A stretch of 64,000 nucleotides of DNA, taken from Blautia parvula (GTDB lineage Bacteria; Bacillota; Clostridia; Lachnospirales; Lachnospiraceae). Both the position numbers and the translations under genes were made by a program. Positions 55,789 through 64,000 of the stretch are shown piece by piece (the stretch's first letter is position 1; every line of letters begins with the position of its first letter). Below the pieces are notes generated by a model. It searched no databases. It saw only the letters and a list, made by a program, of their open reading frames with translations, and was not told the DNA's origin. The DNA is taken from assembly GCF_020215665.1 (NCBI RefSeq), contig NZ_CP084061.1, positions 4,803,001 to 4,867,000 on the forward strand, given 5' to 3'.

Positions 55789-57161
55789 TGCCGAAAGAGT
55801 ATAGAACCATACAGGAAGTTGCCGGCCCTCTGATGTTGGTGCGCGGTGTTGAAAATGTACATTTTGATGAATTAGGTGAGATTGAGCTGGCAAGCGGTGA
55901 GACACGCCGCTGCCGTGTACTTGAGATCAACGGAAGTGATGCCCTGGTACAGCTTTTTGAGAGCTCCACAGGTATCAACCTGTCAGACAGTAAGGTGCGT
56001 TTCCTGGGACGAAGCATGGAGCTGGGTGTGTCTGAGGACATGTTAGGCCGTGTATTCGACGGTATGGGACGCCCGATTGATGATGGTCCTGAAATCCTTC
56101 CGGATGAGAGACGTGATATCAACGGTCTGCCTATGAATCCGGCTGCCAGAATGTACCCGGAAGAGTTTATTCAGACAGGTGTATCCGCAATTGACGGTCT
56201 GAACACACTGGTACGTGGTCAGAAGCTGCCTATCTTCTCCGCATCAGGTCTTCCTCATGCGCAGCTGGCCGCTCAGATCGCAAGACAGGCTAAGGTTCGC
56301 GGTACCGGTGAGAACTTCGCCGTTGTATTTGCCGCTCTTGGTATTACCTTTGAGGAGTCCAACTTCTTTATTGAGAGCTTTAAGGAGACAGGTGCCATCG
56401 ACAGAACCGTTCTGTTCATCAACCTGGCAAATGACCCGGCTGTAGAGCGTATCGCAACACCTAAGATGGCGCTTACCGCAGCAGAGTATCTTGCATTTGA
56501 AAAAGACATGCACGTACTGGTAATCCTGACAGATATCACAAACTACGCAGATGCCCTGCGTGAGGTTTCCGCAGCCCGTAAAGAGGTTCCCGGACGCCGT
56601 GGATATCCCGGTTACATGTACACAGACCTTGCAACCATGTATGAAAGAGCAGGACGTAAGAAAGGAAGTAATGGTTCCATTACCATGATTCCGATCCTTA
56701 CCATGCCTGAGGATGATAAAACCCATCCGATCCCTGACCTTACCGGATATATCACAGAGGGTCAGATCATTCTGAGCCGTGAGCTTTACAGAAAAGGTGT
56801 AACACCGCCCATCGATGTTCTGCCGTCCCTGTCACGACTGAAAGATAAAGGTATCGGTGAAGGCAAGACACGTGCTGACCATGCGAACACCATGAACCAG
56901 CTTTTCGCCGCTTATGCCCGTGGTAAAGAGGCAAAAGAGCTGATGACCATCCTTGGTGAGGCAGCACTTTCTGATATTGACCTTATCTATGCAAAATTCG
57001 CGGATGCTTTTGAGGCGGAATACGTTTCACAGGGTTATACCAGCAACCGTGATATTGAGGAGACACTGCGTATCGGCTGGAAGCTGCTCTCTATTTTACC
57101 GAGGAGTGAGCTGAAACGTATTGATGATAAGTTCCTTGATGAATATTACGGTAAACAATAA
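55788..57161 (+). CDS. ntpB: V-type ATPase regulatory subunit B
   Basis: A 457-aa nucleotide-binding subunit without a working Walker A ([18 protein letters not shown] at the position of the P-loop), as is normal for B subunits. Other family landmarks: [52 protein letters not shown] with catalytic-site Arg, and the end [21 protein letters not shown] lies inside subunit A. Confidence 0.97.
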   Translation: MPKEYRTIQEVAGPLMLVRGVENVHFDELGEIELASGETRRCRVLEINGSDALVQLFESSTGINLSDSKVRFLGRSMELGVSEDMLGRVFDGMGRPIDDGPEILPDERRDINGLPMNPAARMYPEEFIQTGVSAIDGLNTLVRGQKLPIFSASGLPHAQLAAQIARQAKVRGTGENFAVVFAALGITFEESNFFIESFKETGAIDRTVLFINLANDPAVERIATPKMALTAAEYLAFEKDMHVLVILTDITNYADALREVSAARKEVPGRRGYPGYMYTDLATMYERAGRKKGSNGSITMIPILTMPEDDKTHPIPDLTGYITEGQIILSRELYRKGVTPPIDVLPSLSRLKDKGIGEGKTRADHANTMNQLFAAYARGKEAKELMTILGEAALSDIDLIYAKFADAFEAEYVSQGYTSNRDIEETLRIGWKLLSILPRSELKRIDDKFLDEYYGKQ

Positions 57162-57229
57162 TGCCGGCCGGCAGCAGGCTTAAGATGCCTGCTGTCCCTT
57201 TAGAAAATGCATAGAAAGAGGTGATTGTC

Positions 57230-57913
57230 TTGGCATCTACCCAGGTAAATCCTACCAGAATGGAACTTACCAAGCAGAAGAAAAAGCTGGTCACAGCCAT
57301 CAAAGGCCACAAGCTTTTGAAGGACAAACGTGATGAGCTTATGCGTCAGTTCCTGGATCTGGCAAGAGAAAATATGGCTCTGCGCCTGAAAGTGGAAGAG
57401 GGTATTAAAGAGGCTAACAAGAACTTCGTGATCGCAAAAGCCGGCATGTCCGAACAGACACTGAACACAGCGCTGATGGCACCGAAACAGGAAGTATATC
57501 TGGATGCCGGCAAGAAGAATGTCATGAGTGTTGACATTCCTGTCTTCCAGTCCCAGACCAGAACCGCAGATGCAAATGACATCTATTCCTACGGTTTTGC
57601 CTTTACTTCCGGTGACCTGGACGGCGCGGTGAAATCTCTGGCAGACATCCTGCCGGATATGCTGAAGCTTGCGGAGATTGAGAAGTCCTGCCAGCTTATG
57701 GCTTCCGAGATTGAGAAGACCCGACGCAGAGTAAATGCTCTGGAACACGTTATTATTCCGGAGACACAGCAGAATATTAAATATATTACCATGAAGCTGG
57801 ACGAGAGCGAGAGAAGTACGCAGATTCGTCTGATGAAGGTAAAGGATATGATGCTTGAAGAAGCACATCATTATAAGGAAAAGGACAGAGAACGCGCATA
57901 CGGCGCGGGCTGA
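57230..57913 (+). CDS. ntpD: V-type ATPase subunit D (central rotor shaft)
   Basis: A 227-aa protein with long N- and C-terminal coiled-coil helices: NPTRMELTKQKKKLVTAIKGHKLLKDKRDEL at the start and NALEHVIIPETQQNIKYITMKLDESER near the end. The initiation codon is TTG 57230 (MASTQVNPTR), with AGAGGTGA six bases upstream; GTG 57221 is inside that ribosome site. Last gene of the operon; terminator at 57929. Confidence 0.95.
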   Translation: MASTQVNPTRMELTKQKKKLVTAIKGHKLLKDKRDELMRQFLDLARENMALRLKVEEGIKEANKNFVIAKAGMSEQTLNTALMAPKQEVYLDAGKKNVMSVDIPVFQSQTRTADANDIYSYGFAFTSGDLDGAVKSLADILPDMLKLAEIEKSCQLMASEIEKTRRRVNALEHVIIPETQQNIKYITMKLDESERSTQIRLMKVKDMMLEEAHHYKEKDRERAYGAG

Positions 57914-57928
57914 TATGTCTGATGGAAG

Positions 57929-57987
57929 AATCCTGTTTCCCGGGAGAACTGACACATGGTCAGTCCGCTGGGAGACAGGATTTTTTT
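57929..57987 (+). terminator. Terminator of V-ATPase operon
   Basis: AATCCTGTTTCCC (57929-57941) pairs with GGGAGACAGGATT (57970-57982) with a two-base mismatch; an inner ACTGAC/GTCAGT hairpin fills the loop; a seven-T run ends at 57987. Confidence 0.88.
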
Positions 57988-58031
57988 AATTTACTGGAAA
58001 AATTTTACATTACTTGAAAGAAGGAATTAAT

Positions 58032-58844
58032 TTGGAGAAGAGATATTCGATAGGGGAAATAAGTCACATAACAGGTGTTTCCAAAGATACGCTGCGCTAT
58101 TACGACAGAATTGGTGTCTTTAAGCCGGAATATGTAGATCCTGATAATCAGTACCGATATTATACATACAGCCAGTTTTGGTATCTGGACATTATCACAT
58201 GCTGCCGAAGGCTGCAGATACCGTTGGAACGCGTGAAGTCAGTTTTGGATCTGCATGATAACGAAAAGATTGTGGAGATGCTCAAGGAACAGAGGCAGGA
58301 GGCACAGAGGCAGAGTGAGTATTACGCCAGAGTGGTGGATGATATAGACTGGTACACAGAACAGAATAAACGGCTTAGAGAGATGGGGAAGGATAAGGAA
58401 ATCAGAGTAAAGCATCTGCAGCAGAGACGTGTTATTTATGGGAGAAATAAGGAAGATGAAGCAGCTTATCATATTAAATTACAGGAGGCGTGCAGAGACG
58501 AGATTTCGCATATGGAATCAATTAAAAGAAACTACGGATATGTGTTGAATGGCAGTAAAATTCGTGAAAATGTGTTTCATCAAATGGGAGAATATATTGA
58601 TATCCGTGTGGATGAATACCGTTTTGCGTCCAAAGAAAATATTCTTACAATTCCGGAAGGGGAGTATGCTTGCTTTACTACAGAAGTCAGAGGGAATTTT
58701 GCGGATTTCGGAATACTTGTAAACTGGCTTGACAAGTATGGGTATTCCCCTGATTTTGTCATAGCCGACGAGGCAGGGCTCCAGCTTTTTGCGTATAATC
58801 AATATTTTTACCCGTGTGAGATAAAGGTTTTACTTTCCTCTTGA
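58032..58844 (+). CDS. MerR-family regulator with GyrI-like effector domain
   Basis: A 270-aa regulator of the BmrR type. MerR helix-turn-helix and wing at 3-72 (YSIGEISHITGVSKDTLRYYDRIGVFKP); dimerisation coiled coil about 80-120; C-terminal about 125-270 has the pattern of GyrI/SOUL effector-binding domains, which bind hydrophobic or cationic drugs. Start is TTG 58032 with AAGAAGGAA six bases before. The MFS permease gene 150 bp downstream is the likely target. Confidence 0.85.
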   Translation: MEKRYSIGEISHITGVSKDTLRYYDRIGVFKPEYVDPDNQYRYYTYSQFWYLDIITCCRRLQIPLERVKSVLDLHDNEKIVEMLKEQRQEAQRQSEYYARVVDDIDWYTEQNKRLREMGKDKEIRVKHLQQRRVIYGRNKEDEAAYHIKLQEACRDEISHMESIKRNYGYVLNGSKIRENVFHQMGEYIDIRVDEYRFASKENILTIPEGEYACFTTEVRGNFADFGILVNWLDKYGYSPDFVIADEAGLQLFAYNQYFYPCEIKVLLSS

Positions 58845-58994
58845 CCTTGGAGCGGCTCAAAGGTTTATGCTGAGTATAACAAAAAGGATATATAGTGCCG
58901 GCTGAAAAAAAGCTATAGTATCCGGTTAAATGAAGAAAAGAAGTTTTGATATAGGTATGGGTTCTTTATGAACCGGTGAAAGGGGGACTTTTTT

Positions 58995-60275
58995 ATGGAT
59001 GTAGCCAATCTCACACCAAAACAAAGACGGGTGAAACAAATATGGGGAATGCTGGCGCTGTGTATCTGCGGTGCAGCAGTTTATGAACTGCCATATCTGA
59101 GTTGGTCTTATTATGATGCAGCAGTAGAATTTTATAGGGTTAGTAATGCACAGATGGGGTACTTAATGACGATGTACGGTTTGGCATGCGTTATTTCTTA
59201 TCTGCCTGCAGGATGGGTTGCAGATAAATTCCAGGCACGGCATTTGATCGCAACAGCGCTGGTATCAACAGGTATTTTTGGCTTGATTCTTACATTCAGG
59301 CCGCCATATGTTGTGTTGATGATCTGTTATGTCTGTTATGGATTTACCACAACTATTCCGCTATGGAGTGCTATGATGAAGGCCACTAGAGAGCTGGGGG
59401 ATAGTTCCGAGATGGGGCGGCTTTATGGATTTCTGGAAGGGGGAAGAGGTTTTGTACCCGTTTTGTATGGTGCTGTCATCATTCCCATTTTCTCCTATCT
59501 GGGAGAGGGGGCAGGAGGATTCAGGGCGATATTGATATATTTTGTTATTCTGGATTTTGTCTGTGCTTTCTTCGCGCTTGGGGCGATCCGTAAACTGCGT
59601 CCGGATGAAGAAGAAACACAGGAAACCGAGACAAAGCATAAGCATTCTTTTGCCGAGTATCTGGATATGATGAAAAATAAAAATCTATGGCTGCTTACAC
59701 TCTTGATGTTCTGTTGTTTTATGATATATGAGAGCTACAGTTATATTACTCCATATCTTACTAACTTTTTTGGTGTGAGTGAATCCCTTGGGGCAATGAT
59801 AAGTCTGATCAAATCCTACGGACTGGCCGTTTTTGGGGGAATTGCGGCCGGATTTGTGGCAGATAAGATTCATTCCAATCCAAAGGTGATCGGAATCGGA
59901 TTTTCACTTATGGTGATCGGAATCGCTACTTTCTTTGTAGTACCGGCAGAGCCGAAGCTGCTTGGAATTGCAGCGGTCACAATTCTCGTTATCAGTCTGG
60001 GTTTGTTTATGGTCAGGGCATTGTATTTTGCTGTTATTGATGAGATAAAGATTCCGCTGAAATATACGGGTATGGCGGTAGGATTTGCCTCTGTAATAGG
60101 TTGTCTTCCTCAGATATTTATATACTCTATCACAGGAAACCTTTTGGACGCATTTCCGGGGATTCGGGGATACAGATATATGTTTGCATATGAATTTGCA
60201 GCTGCGCTGATAGGGGCAGTACTGGCATTTACTCTATATAGAAATATAAAAAAAGAAAACAGCAAAAACGCCTGA
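58995..60275 (+). CDS. Major facilitator superfamily permease
   Basis: A 426-aa protein with 12 predicted spans and a central loop (about 200-220) rich in charge (RPDEEETQETETKHKH). The loop between spans 2 and 3 reads GWVADKFQARH, a G-x-x-x-D-x-x-x-R type A motif, repeated in the second half as GFVADKIHSNPK. It follows the MerR regulator, and a ribosome site AAAGGGGG precedes ATG 58995. Drug or metabolite export or uptake; substrate unknown. Confidence 0.87.
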   Translation: MDVANLTPKQRRVKQIWGMLALCICGAAVYELPYLSWSYYDAAVEFYRVSNAQMGYLMTMYGLACVISYLPAGWVADKFQARHLIATALVSTGIFGLILTFRPPYVVLMICYVCYGFTTTIPLWSAMMKATRELGDSSEMGRLYGFLEGGRGFVPVLYGAVIIPIFSYLGEGAGGFRAILIYFVILDFVCAFFALGAIRKLRPDEEETQETETKHKHSFAEYLDMMKNKNLWLLTLLMFCCFMIYESYSYITPYLTNFFGVSESLGAMISLIKSYGLAVFGGIAAGFVADKIHSNPKVIGIGFSLMVIGIATFFVVPAEPKLLGIAAVTILVISLGLFMVRALYFAVIDEIKIPLKYTGMAVGFASVIGCLPQIFIYSITGNLLDAFPGIRGYRYMFAYEFAAALIGAVLAFTLYRNIKKENSKNA

Positions 60276-60307
60276 GAGCGCTGTATGCAGCAGAAAGGAG
60301 TATGGGT

Positions 60308-61114
60308 ATGGATAACCATATAATGACAGAGTTAATAATTAACAAGGCGATTGCATTTGGAGCAGCAGCAGCAGGTATTGCTAATATTCGGGATTTAAAA
60401 ACAGCGCCTGCATTTTTAATGATGCCGCAGAGACCTCATATTGACCGGGTGGGGGCAGTAGAGAATACAACGGGCCTTCCGGAAGGGGTTGTGGACTGGA
60501 AAGATGAAATGCATTCTGTTTTAGTGATCGCCTATGAACACCCGGAGGAGAAACCGTATCTGGACTGTTGGCTGGATGGCAAAAATCCGCCTGGAAATCT
60601 GGAACTTATCAAAATTAATAAAAAGTTAAAGGAATACATAGAGTGTGAAATGCCGGAAGTCACAGCGAGACCTCTGAACTATTATGTGGAAAAGGGCGGT
60701 GTCTGGCTTAAAGACTCCGCAGTTGTGGCAGGACTGGGCGTAGTAGGAAAAAATAATCTGCTTATTACAAAAGAGTATGGGCCGAGAGTACGGCTTAGAG
60801 CTATGTTTTTGAGCGCTGACCTGCCATCTACCGGTCCTATTGACTGGGACCCATGTGACGGATGTGATATGCCGTGCAGAAAAAGCTGCCCCCAGAATGC
60901 TTTTGGTTCTGTTATTTATAAGGCCGGTGAATACGGTGGGCTGACAAAACTGCCGGGGCGGGATGGCAGTTACAGTTTGCTTACTTGCGACAGGCAGATG
61001 GCAGAGGATGAAGATAATGAGATAAAGACACCTACTGAGGTGCCGGATTACGGAACAGCAGATTCCATAATTAAATATTGCAGAGAATGTGAGCTGAACT
61101 GCCGGATTAAATAA
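60308..61114 (+). CDS. QueG-like 4Fe-4S protein
   Basis: A 268-aa protein with a corrinoid/epoxyqueuosine reductase-like N-terminal domain (WLKDSAVVAGLGVVGKNNLLITKEYGPRVRLRAMFL) and a cysteine cluster CDGCDMPCRKSCP plus a late CRECELNC, enough for one or two [4Fe-4S] centres. True QueG is longer and has a HEAT-like tail that is missing here; the ending is short. Such QueG-like proteins in anaerobes have no settled role. ATG 60308 is preferred (AAAGGAG seven bases away) over ATG 60302. Follows the MFS gene by 32 bp, so probably one operon. Confidence 0.78.
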   Translation: MDNHIMTELIINKAIAFGAAAAGIANIRDLKTAPAFLMMPQRPHIDRVGAVENTTGLPEGVVDWKDEMHSVLVIAYEHPEEKPYLDCWLDGKNPPGNLELIKINKKLKEYIECEMPEVTARPLNYYVEKGGVWLKDSAVVAGLGVVGKNNLLITKEYGPRVRLRAMFLSADLPSTGPIDWDPCDGCDMPCRKSCPQNAFGSVIYKAGEYGGLTKLPGRDGSYSLLTCDRQMAEDEDNEIKTPTEVPDYGTADSIIKYCRECELNCRIK

Positions 61115-61116
61115 TG

Positions 61117-62319
61117 TTAAAAGGCGTCCCTGTACTGTCTGGGCGTCATGCCCGTATATTTTTTAAAGACAGAAATATAATGGCTCTGGCTGGAAAAAGA
61201 CAGTATCATGCTGATCTCTGAAATAGAATACTGAAACACAGTCAGCAGGGACTTTGAGGTCTCCACCCGTTTCCGGTTCAGGTATTCCATAGGGCTCATG
61301 CCCATTTCCTCCCGAAAGAGGTGGGAGAAGCGGTCCCTGCTCAGACCGGCGGCACAGGCAATGTCAGAGAGGTATACTTTTTCCTGCTGATGGTCATTCA
61401 TGTAATTGATGGCTCTGCGGATGGCAGGGGAATGACTGGTCAGGCCTCTGGCCTTTGCCGCGGCAGCCGTAAATTCTCCGGTGGCCTGGTCCCGCAGGGA
61501 GAGAAGGCGTGTGACAGAGGTGCATTTTTCAGATGCCTGGATATAACTGTCACTCATAGCATAAGCCATATCTTCCTCCACTCCTGCCTCCATTGCGGCT
61601 CTGGTGATCTGAGTAATGTGAGCGATGAAAAGATTCTGGGCATGGCGCAGCGGGTTGAGGGAAAGGATTCCCGGTTTTCCTGTGAGGCTTAACTCGTTCA
61701 TACATTCTTTTGCACGTATAACATCTCCTGAGCGCACCGCGTCCAGGAGATTTTTTTCGTATGAATAGGGTGTATGAAATGCGGCGGATTCTCTTCTGTG
61801 AAACAGGGTCTTCTGAACCGCTGCGGGAATAGGGGCAGACATTTTCAGATGATTTGCCTCCAGAATCTCTTCGGTATGAACTTTTTCCCGGAAGAACAGG
61901 CTGCAGGCCAGGGAAAGGAAATTGTAAAAGTATTCCTGTTCCATGACAGGCAGCGCTGACATGAGAGGAAAACGCATGTCAGGAGGCAGCGCGGAGAAAT
62001 CCGGAAAGCTCTGTTTAAACTCCCTGTCGGAGAGCCGGGAAAAGAGGCAGGGGCCGAAATAAAGGGTAAAATTTCTGTCGATCAATGCAAGGGGAAGAGC
62101 TGCACTGTAATATGCGTTGTTTTCCATGAAGAGAACAGGCAGGGGTACTGTATTTTTATGGGGCAGACTTTCCGGCAGCAGGGGGAAAGGGAAACGCTCC
62201 ATGCCCTCCAGGTGCGGGAAGGTAAAACATATGCTGCTGTCAGGTGACAGGCAGCGTATGGGAATCTGTGTTAAATGATAAAGCAGACGGCAGTTATGGC
62301 GGATGCTCCGGATGTCCAT
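61117..62319 (-). CDS. AraC-family transcriptional regulator
   Basis: A 400-aa regulator with a long N-terminal sensing region (1-295) and a C-terminal double helix-turn-helix: VYLSDIACAAGLSRDRFSHLFREEMGMSPMEYL and ISEISMILSFSSQSHYISVFKKYTGMTPRQYR. ATG 62319 is chosen because AAGGAG lies eight bases upstream; the longer frame starting at 62337 would begin upstream of that site. It is divergent from the GH3 gene at 62514 and is the likely regulator of it; convergent with the QueG-like gene with two bases between. Confidence 0.9.
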   Translation of the reverse strand: MDIRSIRHNCRLLYHLTQIPIRCLSPDSSICFTFPHLEGMERFPFPLLPESLPHKNTVPLPVLFMENNAYYSAALPLALIDRNFTLYFGPCLFSRLSDREFKQSFPDFSALPPDMRFPLMSALPVMEQEYFYNFLSLACSLFFREKVHTEEILEANHLKMSAPIPAAVQKTLFHRRESAAFHTPYSYEKNLLDAVRSGDVIRAKECMNELSLTGKPGILSLNPLRHAQNLFIAHITQITRAAMEAGVEEDMAYAMSDSYIQASEKCTSVTRLLSLRDQATGEFTAAAAKARGLTSHSPAIRRAINYMNDHQQEKVYLSDIACAAGLSRDRFSHLFREEMGMSPMEYLNRKRVETSKSLLTVFQYSISEISMILSFSSQSHYISVFKKYTGMTPRQYRDAF

Positions 62320-62454
62320 TTTAAGTTCTCCTTCCATGGCAGCAGACAGTTTTTTTCAGTATACCAGAAAAAGAAAGTAGTGACAAGAAATTGATATAAA
62401 CAGCATGATTTTGATATTCTCCGGAGCATATACGTGGTATTTTAAGGGTATAGC

Positions 62455-62489
62455 TCATCATGCGGCACAGCCGTTGGAGAGCATGATGA
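62455..62489. promoter_or_regulatory. Inverted repeat upstream of the GH3 gene
   Basis: TCATCATGC (62455-62463) and GCATGATGA (62481-62489) form a perfect 9-bp dyad with a 17-bp spacer, just before the ribosome site AAAGGAG (62498). Could be an operator or an RNA hairpin; no clear promoter boxes were found in the 194-bp divergent region. Confidence 0.45.
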
Positions 62490-62513
62490 ATTTATGCAAA
62501 GGAGCGAATAAGC

Positions 62514-64000
62514 ATGAAACGTGATGTGAAAGCAATTGTAAAACAGATGACACTGGAAGAGAAGGCGGGGATGTGTTCCGGTAAGGATTTCTGGCATTTG
62601 AAAAGTGTGGAAAGGCTGGGGATTCCTGAGGTGATGGTCAGCGACGGACCTCACGGACTCAGAAAGCAGGATAAGGAGGCAGACCATCTCGGAGCAAATG
62701 AGAGTATCAAAGCCGTGTGTTTTCCTACTGCCTGTGCGACTGCCTGTTCATTTGACCGGGAGCTTTTAGAGACTTTAGGTGAGACGCTGGGAGACGAATG
62801 TCAGGCGGAGAATCTGTCTGTCATTTTAGGCCCGGCAGTAAATATTAAGAGGTCACCGCTGTGCGGAAGGAACTTTGAATATTTTTCAGAAGACCCGTAT
62901 CTGGCTTCACAGATGGCTGCAGCGCATATAAAGGGTGTGCAGTCGAAAAATGTGGGAACATCCATCAAACATTTTGCGGCAAATAATCAGGAGCACAGAA
63001 GAATGTCATGTTCCTCTGAAATAGATGAGAGAACTTTCCGGGAGATTTATCTGGCAGCTTTTGAGGCCGCAGTGAAGGAGAGCAGACCCGATACCGTGAT
63101 GTGCTCTTATAATAAGATCAACGGAACATTTGCGTCTGAGAACCACAGACTGCTCACGGAAATTCTGAGAGATGAGTGGGGATTTGAAGGATACGTTATG
63201 TCTGACTGGGGTGCAGTGAACGACAGGGTAAAAGGACTGGAAGCAGGTCTTGACCTGGAAATGCCGGCAAGCGGCGGACATACAGATGCGGAGATTGTGG
63301 AAGCTGTGAAAACAGGTGTGCTTGATGAAGCGGTTCTGGATACAGCGGTTGAGAGAATCCTAAATATTATCTTCAAATTCTCAGATAACCGTCAGCCCGG
63401 CAAATTTGATAAGGAAGCAGATCACAATCTGGCAGCCAGAATCGCGAGAGAGTCCATGGTGCTTTTGAAAAATGATGGAATCCTGCCTCTGAAGGGAGAA
63501 GGACAGAAGATTGCGTTTATCGGAAAATTTGCAGAGAAGCCCCGGTTCCAGGGAGGCGGAAGTTCTCATATCAACTCCTTTAAGGTGACAAGCGCGCTGG
63601 ATGCAGTCAAGAAATACGCGGATGTGTCTTATGCACAGGGATATGACGTGAAAGAGGACAAAGTGGATGAAGCCATGTTTGCTGAGGCAGTGGAGACGGC
63701 TGAACATGCGGATATCGCTGTGGTATTTGCAGGTCTTCCGGATGCGTTTGAGTCTGAGGGGTATGACAGGGAGCATATGAGAATGCCGGAGTGCCAGAAC
63801 AGGCTAATCGCGGAAATCGTAAAAGTACAGCCGAATACAGTGGTGGTTCTTCACAATGGTTCCCCTGTGGAAATGCCGTGGGCAGATGATGTGAGAGGAA
63901 TCCTGGAGTCTTATCTCTGTGGACAGGCGGTGGGAGAGGCCCAGGCGGATATTCTCTTCGGCAGAGCCAATCCATGCGGTAAGCTGGCAGAGACCGTTCC
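62514..64000 (+). CDS. Glycoside hydrolase family 3 (beta-glucosidase-like), N-terminal part
   Basis: The gene runs off the right edge; 495 complete codons are visible with no stop. The (beta/alpha)8 domain holds [57 protein letters not shown] and the nucleophile Asp231 in VMSDWGAV. The second domain begins [19 protein letters not shown] and continues with [22 protein letters not shown]. Typical of cytosolic clostridial beta-glucosidases (no signal peptide). The divergent AraC regulator suggests induction by a plant or dietary glycoside. Confidence 0.93.
   Translation, partial: MKRDVKAIVKQMTLEEKAGMCSGKDFWHLKSVERLGIPEVMVSDGPHGLRKQDKEADHLGANESIKAVCFPTACATACSFDRELLETLGETLGDECQAENLSVILGPAVNIKRSPLCGRNFEYFSEDPYLASQMAAAHIKGVQSKNVGTSIKHFAANNQEHRRMSCSSEIDERTFREIYLAAFEAAVKESRPDTVMCSYNKINGTFASENHRLLTEILRDEWGFEGYVMSDWGAVNDRVKGLEAGLDLEMPASGGHTDAEIVEAVKTGVLDEAVLDTAVERILNIIFKFSDNRQPGKFDKEADHNLAARIARESMVLLKNDGILPLKGEGQKIAFIGKFAEKPRFQGGGSSHINSFKVTSALDAVKKYADVSYAQGYDVKEDKVDEAMFAEAVETAEHADIAVVFAGLPDAFESEGYDREHMRMPECQNRLIAEIVKVQPNTVVVLHNGSPVEMPWADDVRGILESYLCGQAVGEAQADILFGRANPCGKLAETV

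Noticed and set aside
54325-57955. Long antisense frames across the V-ATPase genes (up to 287 aa)
   Set aside because: All are opposite to strongly conserved ATPase subunits and share their codon periodicity; shadows.

Overview
The window looks like the chromosome of an obligately anaerobic, gut-type Firmicute of the family Lachnospiraceae. Evidence: many family-typical small proteins (CxxC protein at 217, DUF6483-like protein at 505, 88-aa protein at 34997), strong AGGAGG ribosome sites, a V-type ATPase in the clostridial H-I-K-E-C-F-A-B-D order, SipW/TasA-like proteins and several NarL/OmpR two-component systems. A Blautia-like genus is my best guess, but that is inference from gene content only. 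No rRNA, tRNA or CRISPR array was seen.

Layout. 1-8.8 kb: end of a glutamine synthetase gene, two small conserved genes, a PadR/DUF1700 operon with its own palindromic operator, a NarL-type two-component system divergent from an ABC exporter with two permeases (arrangement like B. subtilis lnrJK-lnrLMN), an anion permease and a TSCPD protein. 8.8-11.8 kb: gene-poor accessory stretch with a structured inverted-repeat element, an array of eight 73-74-bp tandem repeats, and an Rpn/PD-(D/E)XK-like gene whose 3' half has been tandemly duplicated.

11.8-28.9 kb is the most unusual part: a surface-fibre island. It holds a lone type IV prepilin-like protein, a BTAD (SARP-like) regulator, a 1708-aa LPXTG-like adhesin, an LPXTG major pilin, two class C sortases, an accessory pilin, two TasA/camelysin-like proteins, two further surface proteins and a SipW-type signal peptidase. 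Three proteins share a small module with an ATWQG motif; they sit before, at the head of, and after the long operon. The two promoters that precede the second and third of these carry the same triple direct repeat GTAATG in identical spacing 10 bp upstream of the -10 box, the geometry expected of a SARP-type activator. I propose that the BTAD protein activates both transcription units and that the island makes a composite sortase-pilus plus TasA-like fibre.

29-44.3 kb: an IlvD/Edd dehydratase with a DapA-family aldolase (probably sugar-acid catabolism), MTA/SAH nucleosidase, a membrane protein, glucose-6-phosphate isomerase, a VanRS-like two-component system, an MsmK/UgpC-type ABC ATPase with a PucR/CdaR-like regulator, a second array of 74-bp tandem repeats, and an aconitase-family hydratase. 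44.3-45.7 kb: AT-rich stretch bounded by a consensus promoter and a terminator but without a convincing gene. 45.7-49 kb: RluA-type pseudouridine synthase, AI-2E/YtvI-type permease, orphan sugar-binding lipoprotein. 49-58 kb: complete V-type ATPase operon whose K subunit carries Na+ ligand residues. 58-64 kb: MerR regulator, MFS permease, QueG-like iron-sulfur protein, AraC regulator, and the 5' part of a family 3 glycoside hydrolase running off the right edge.
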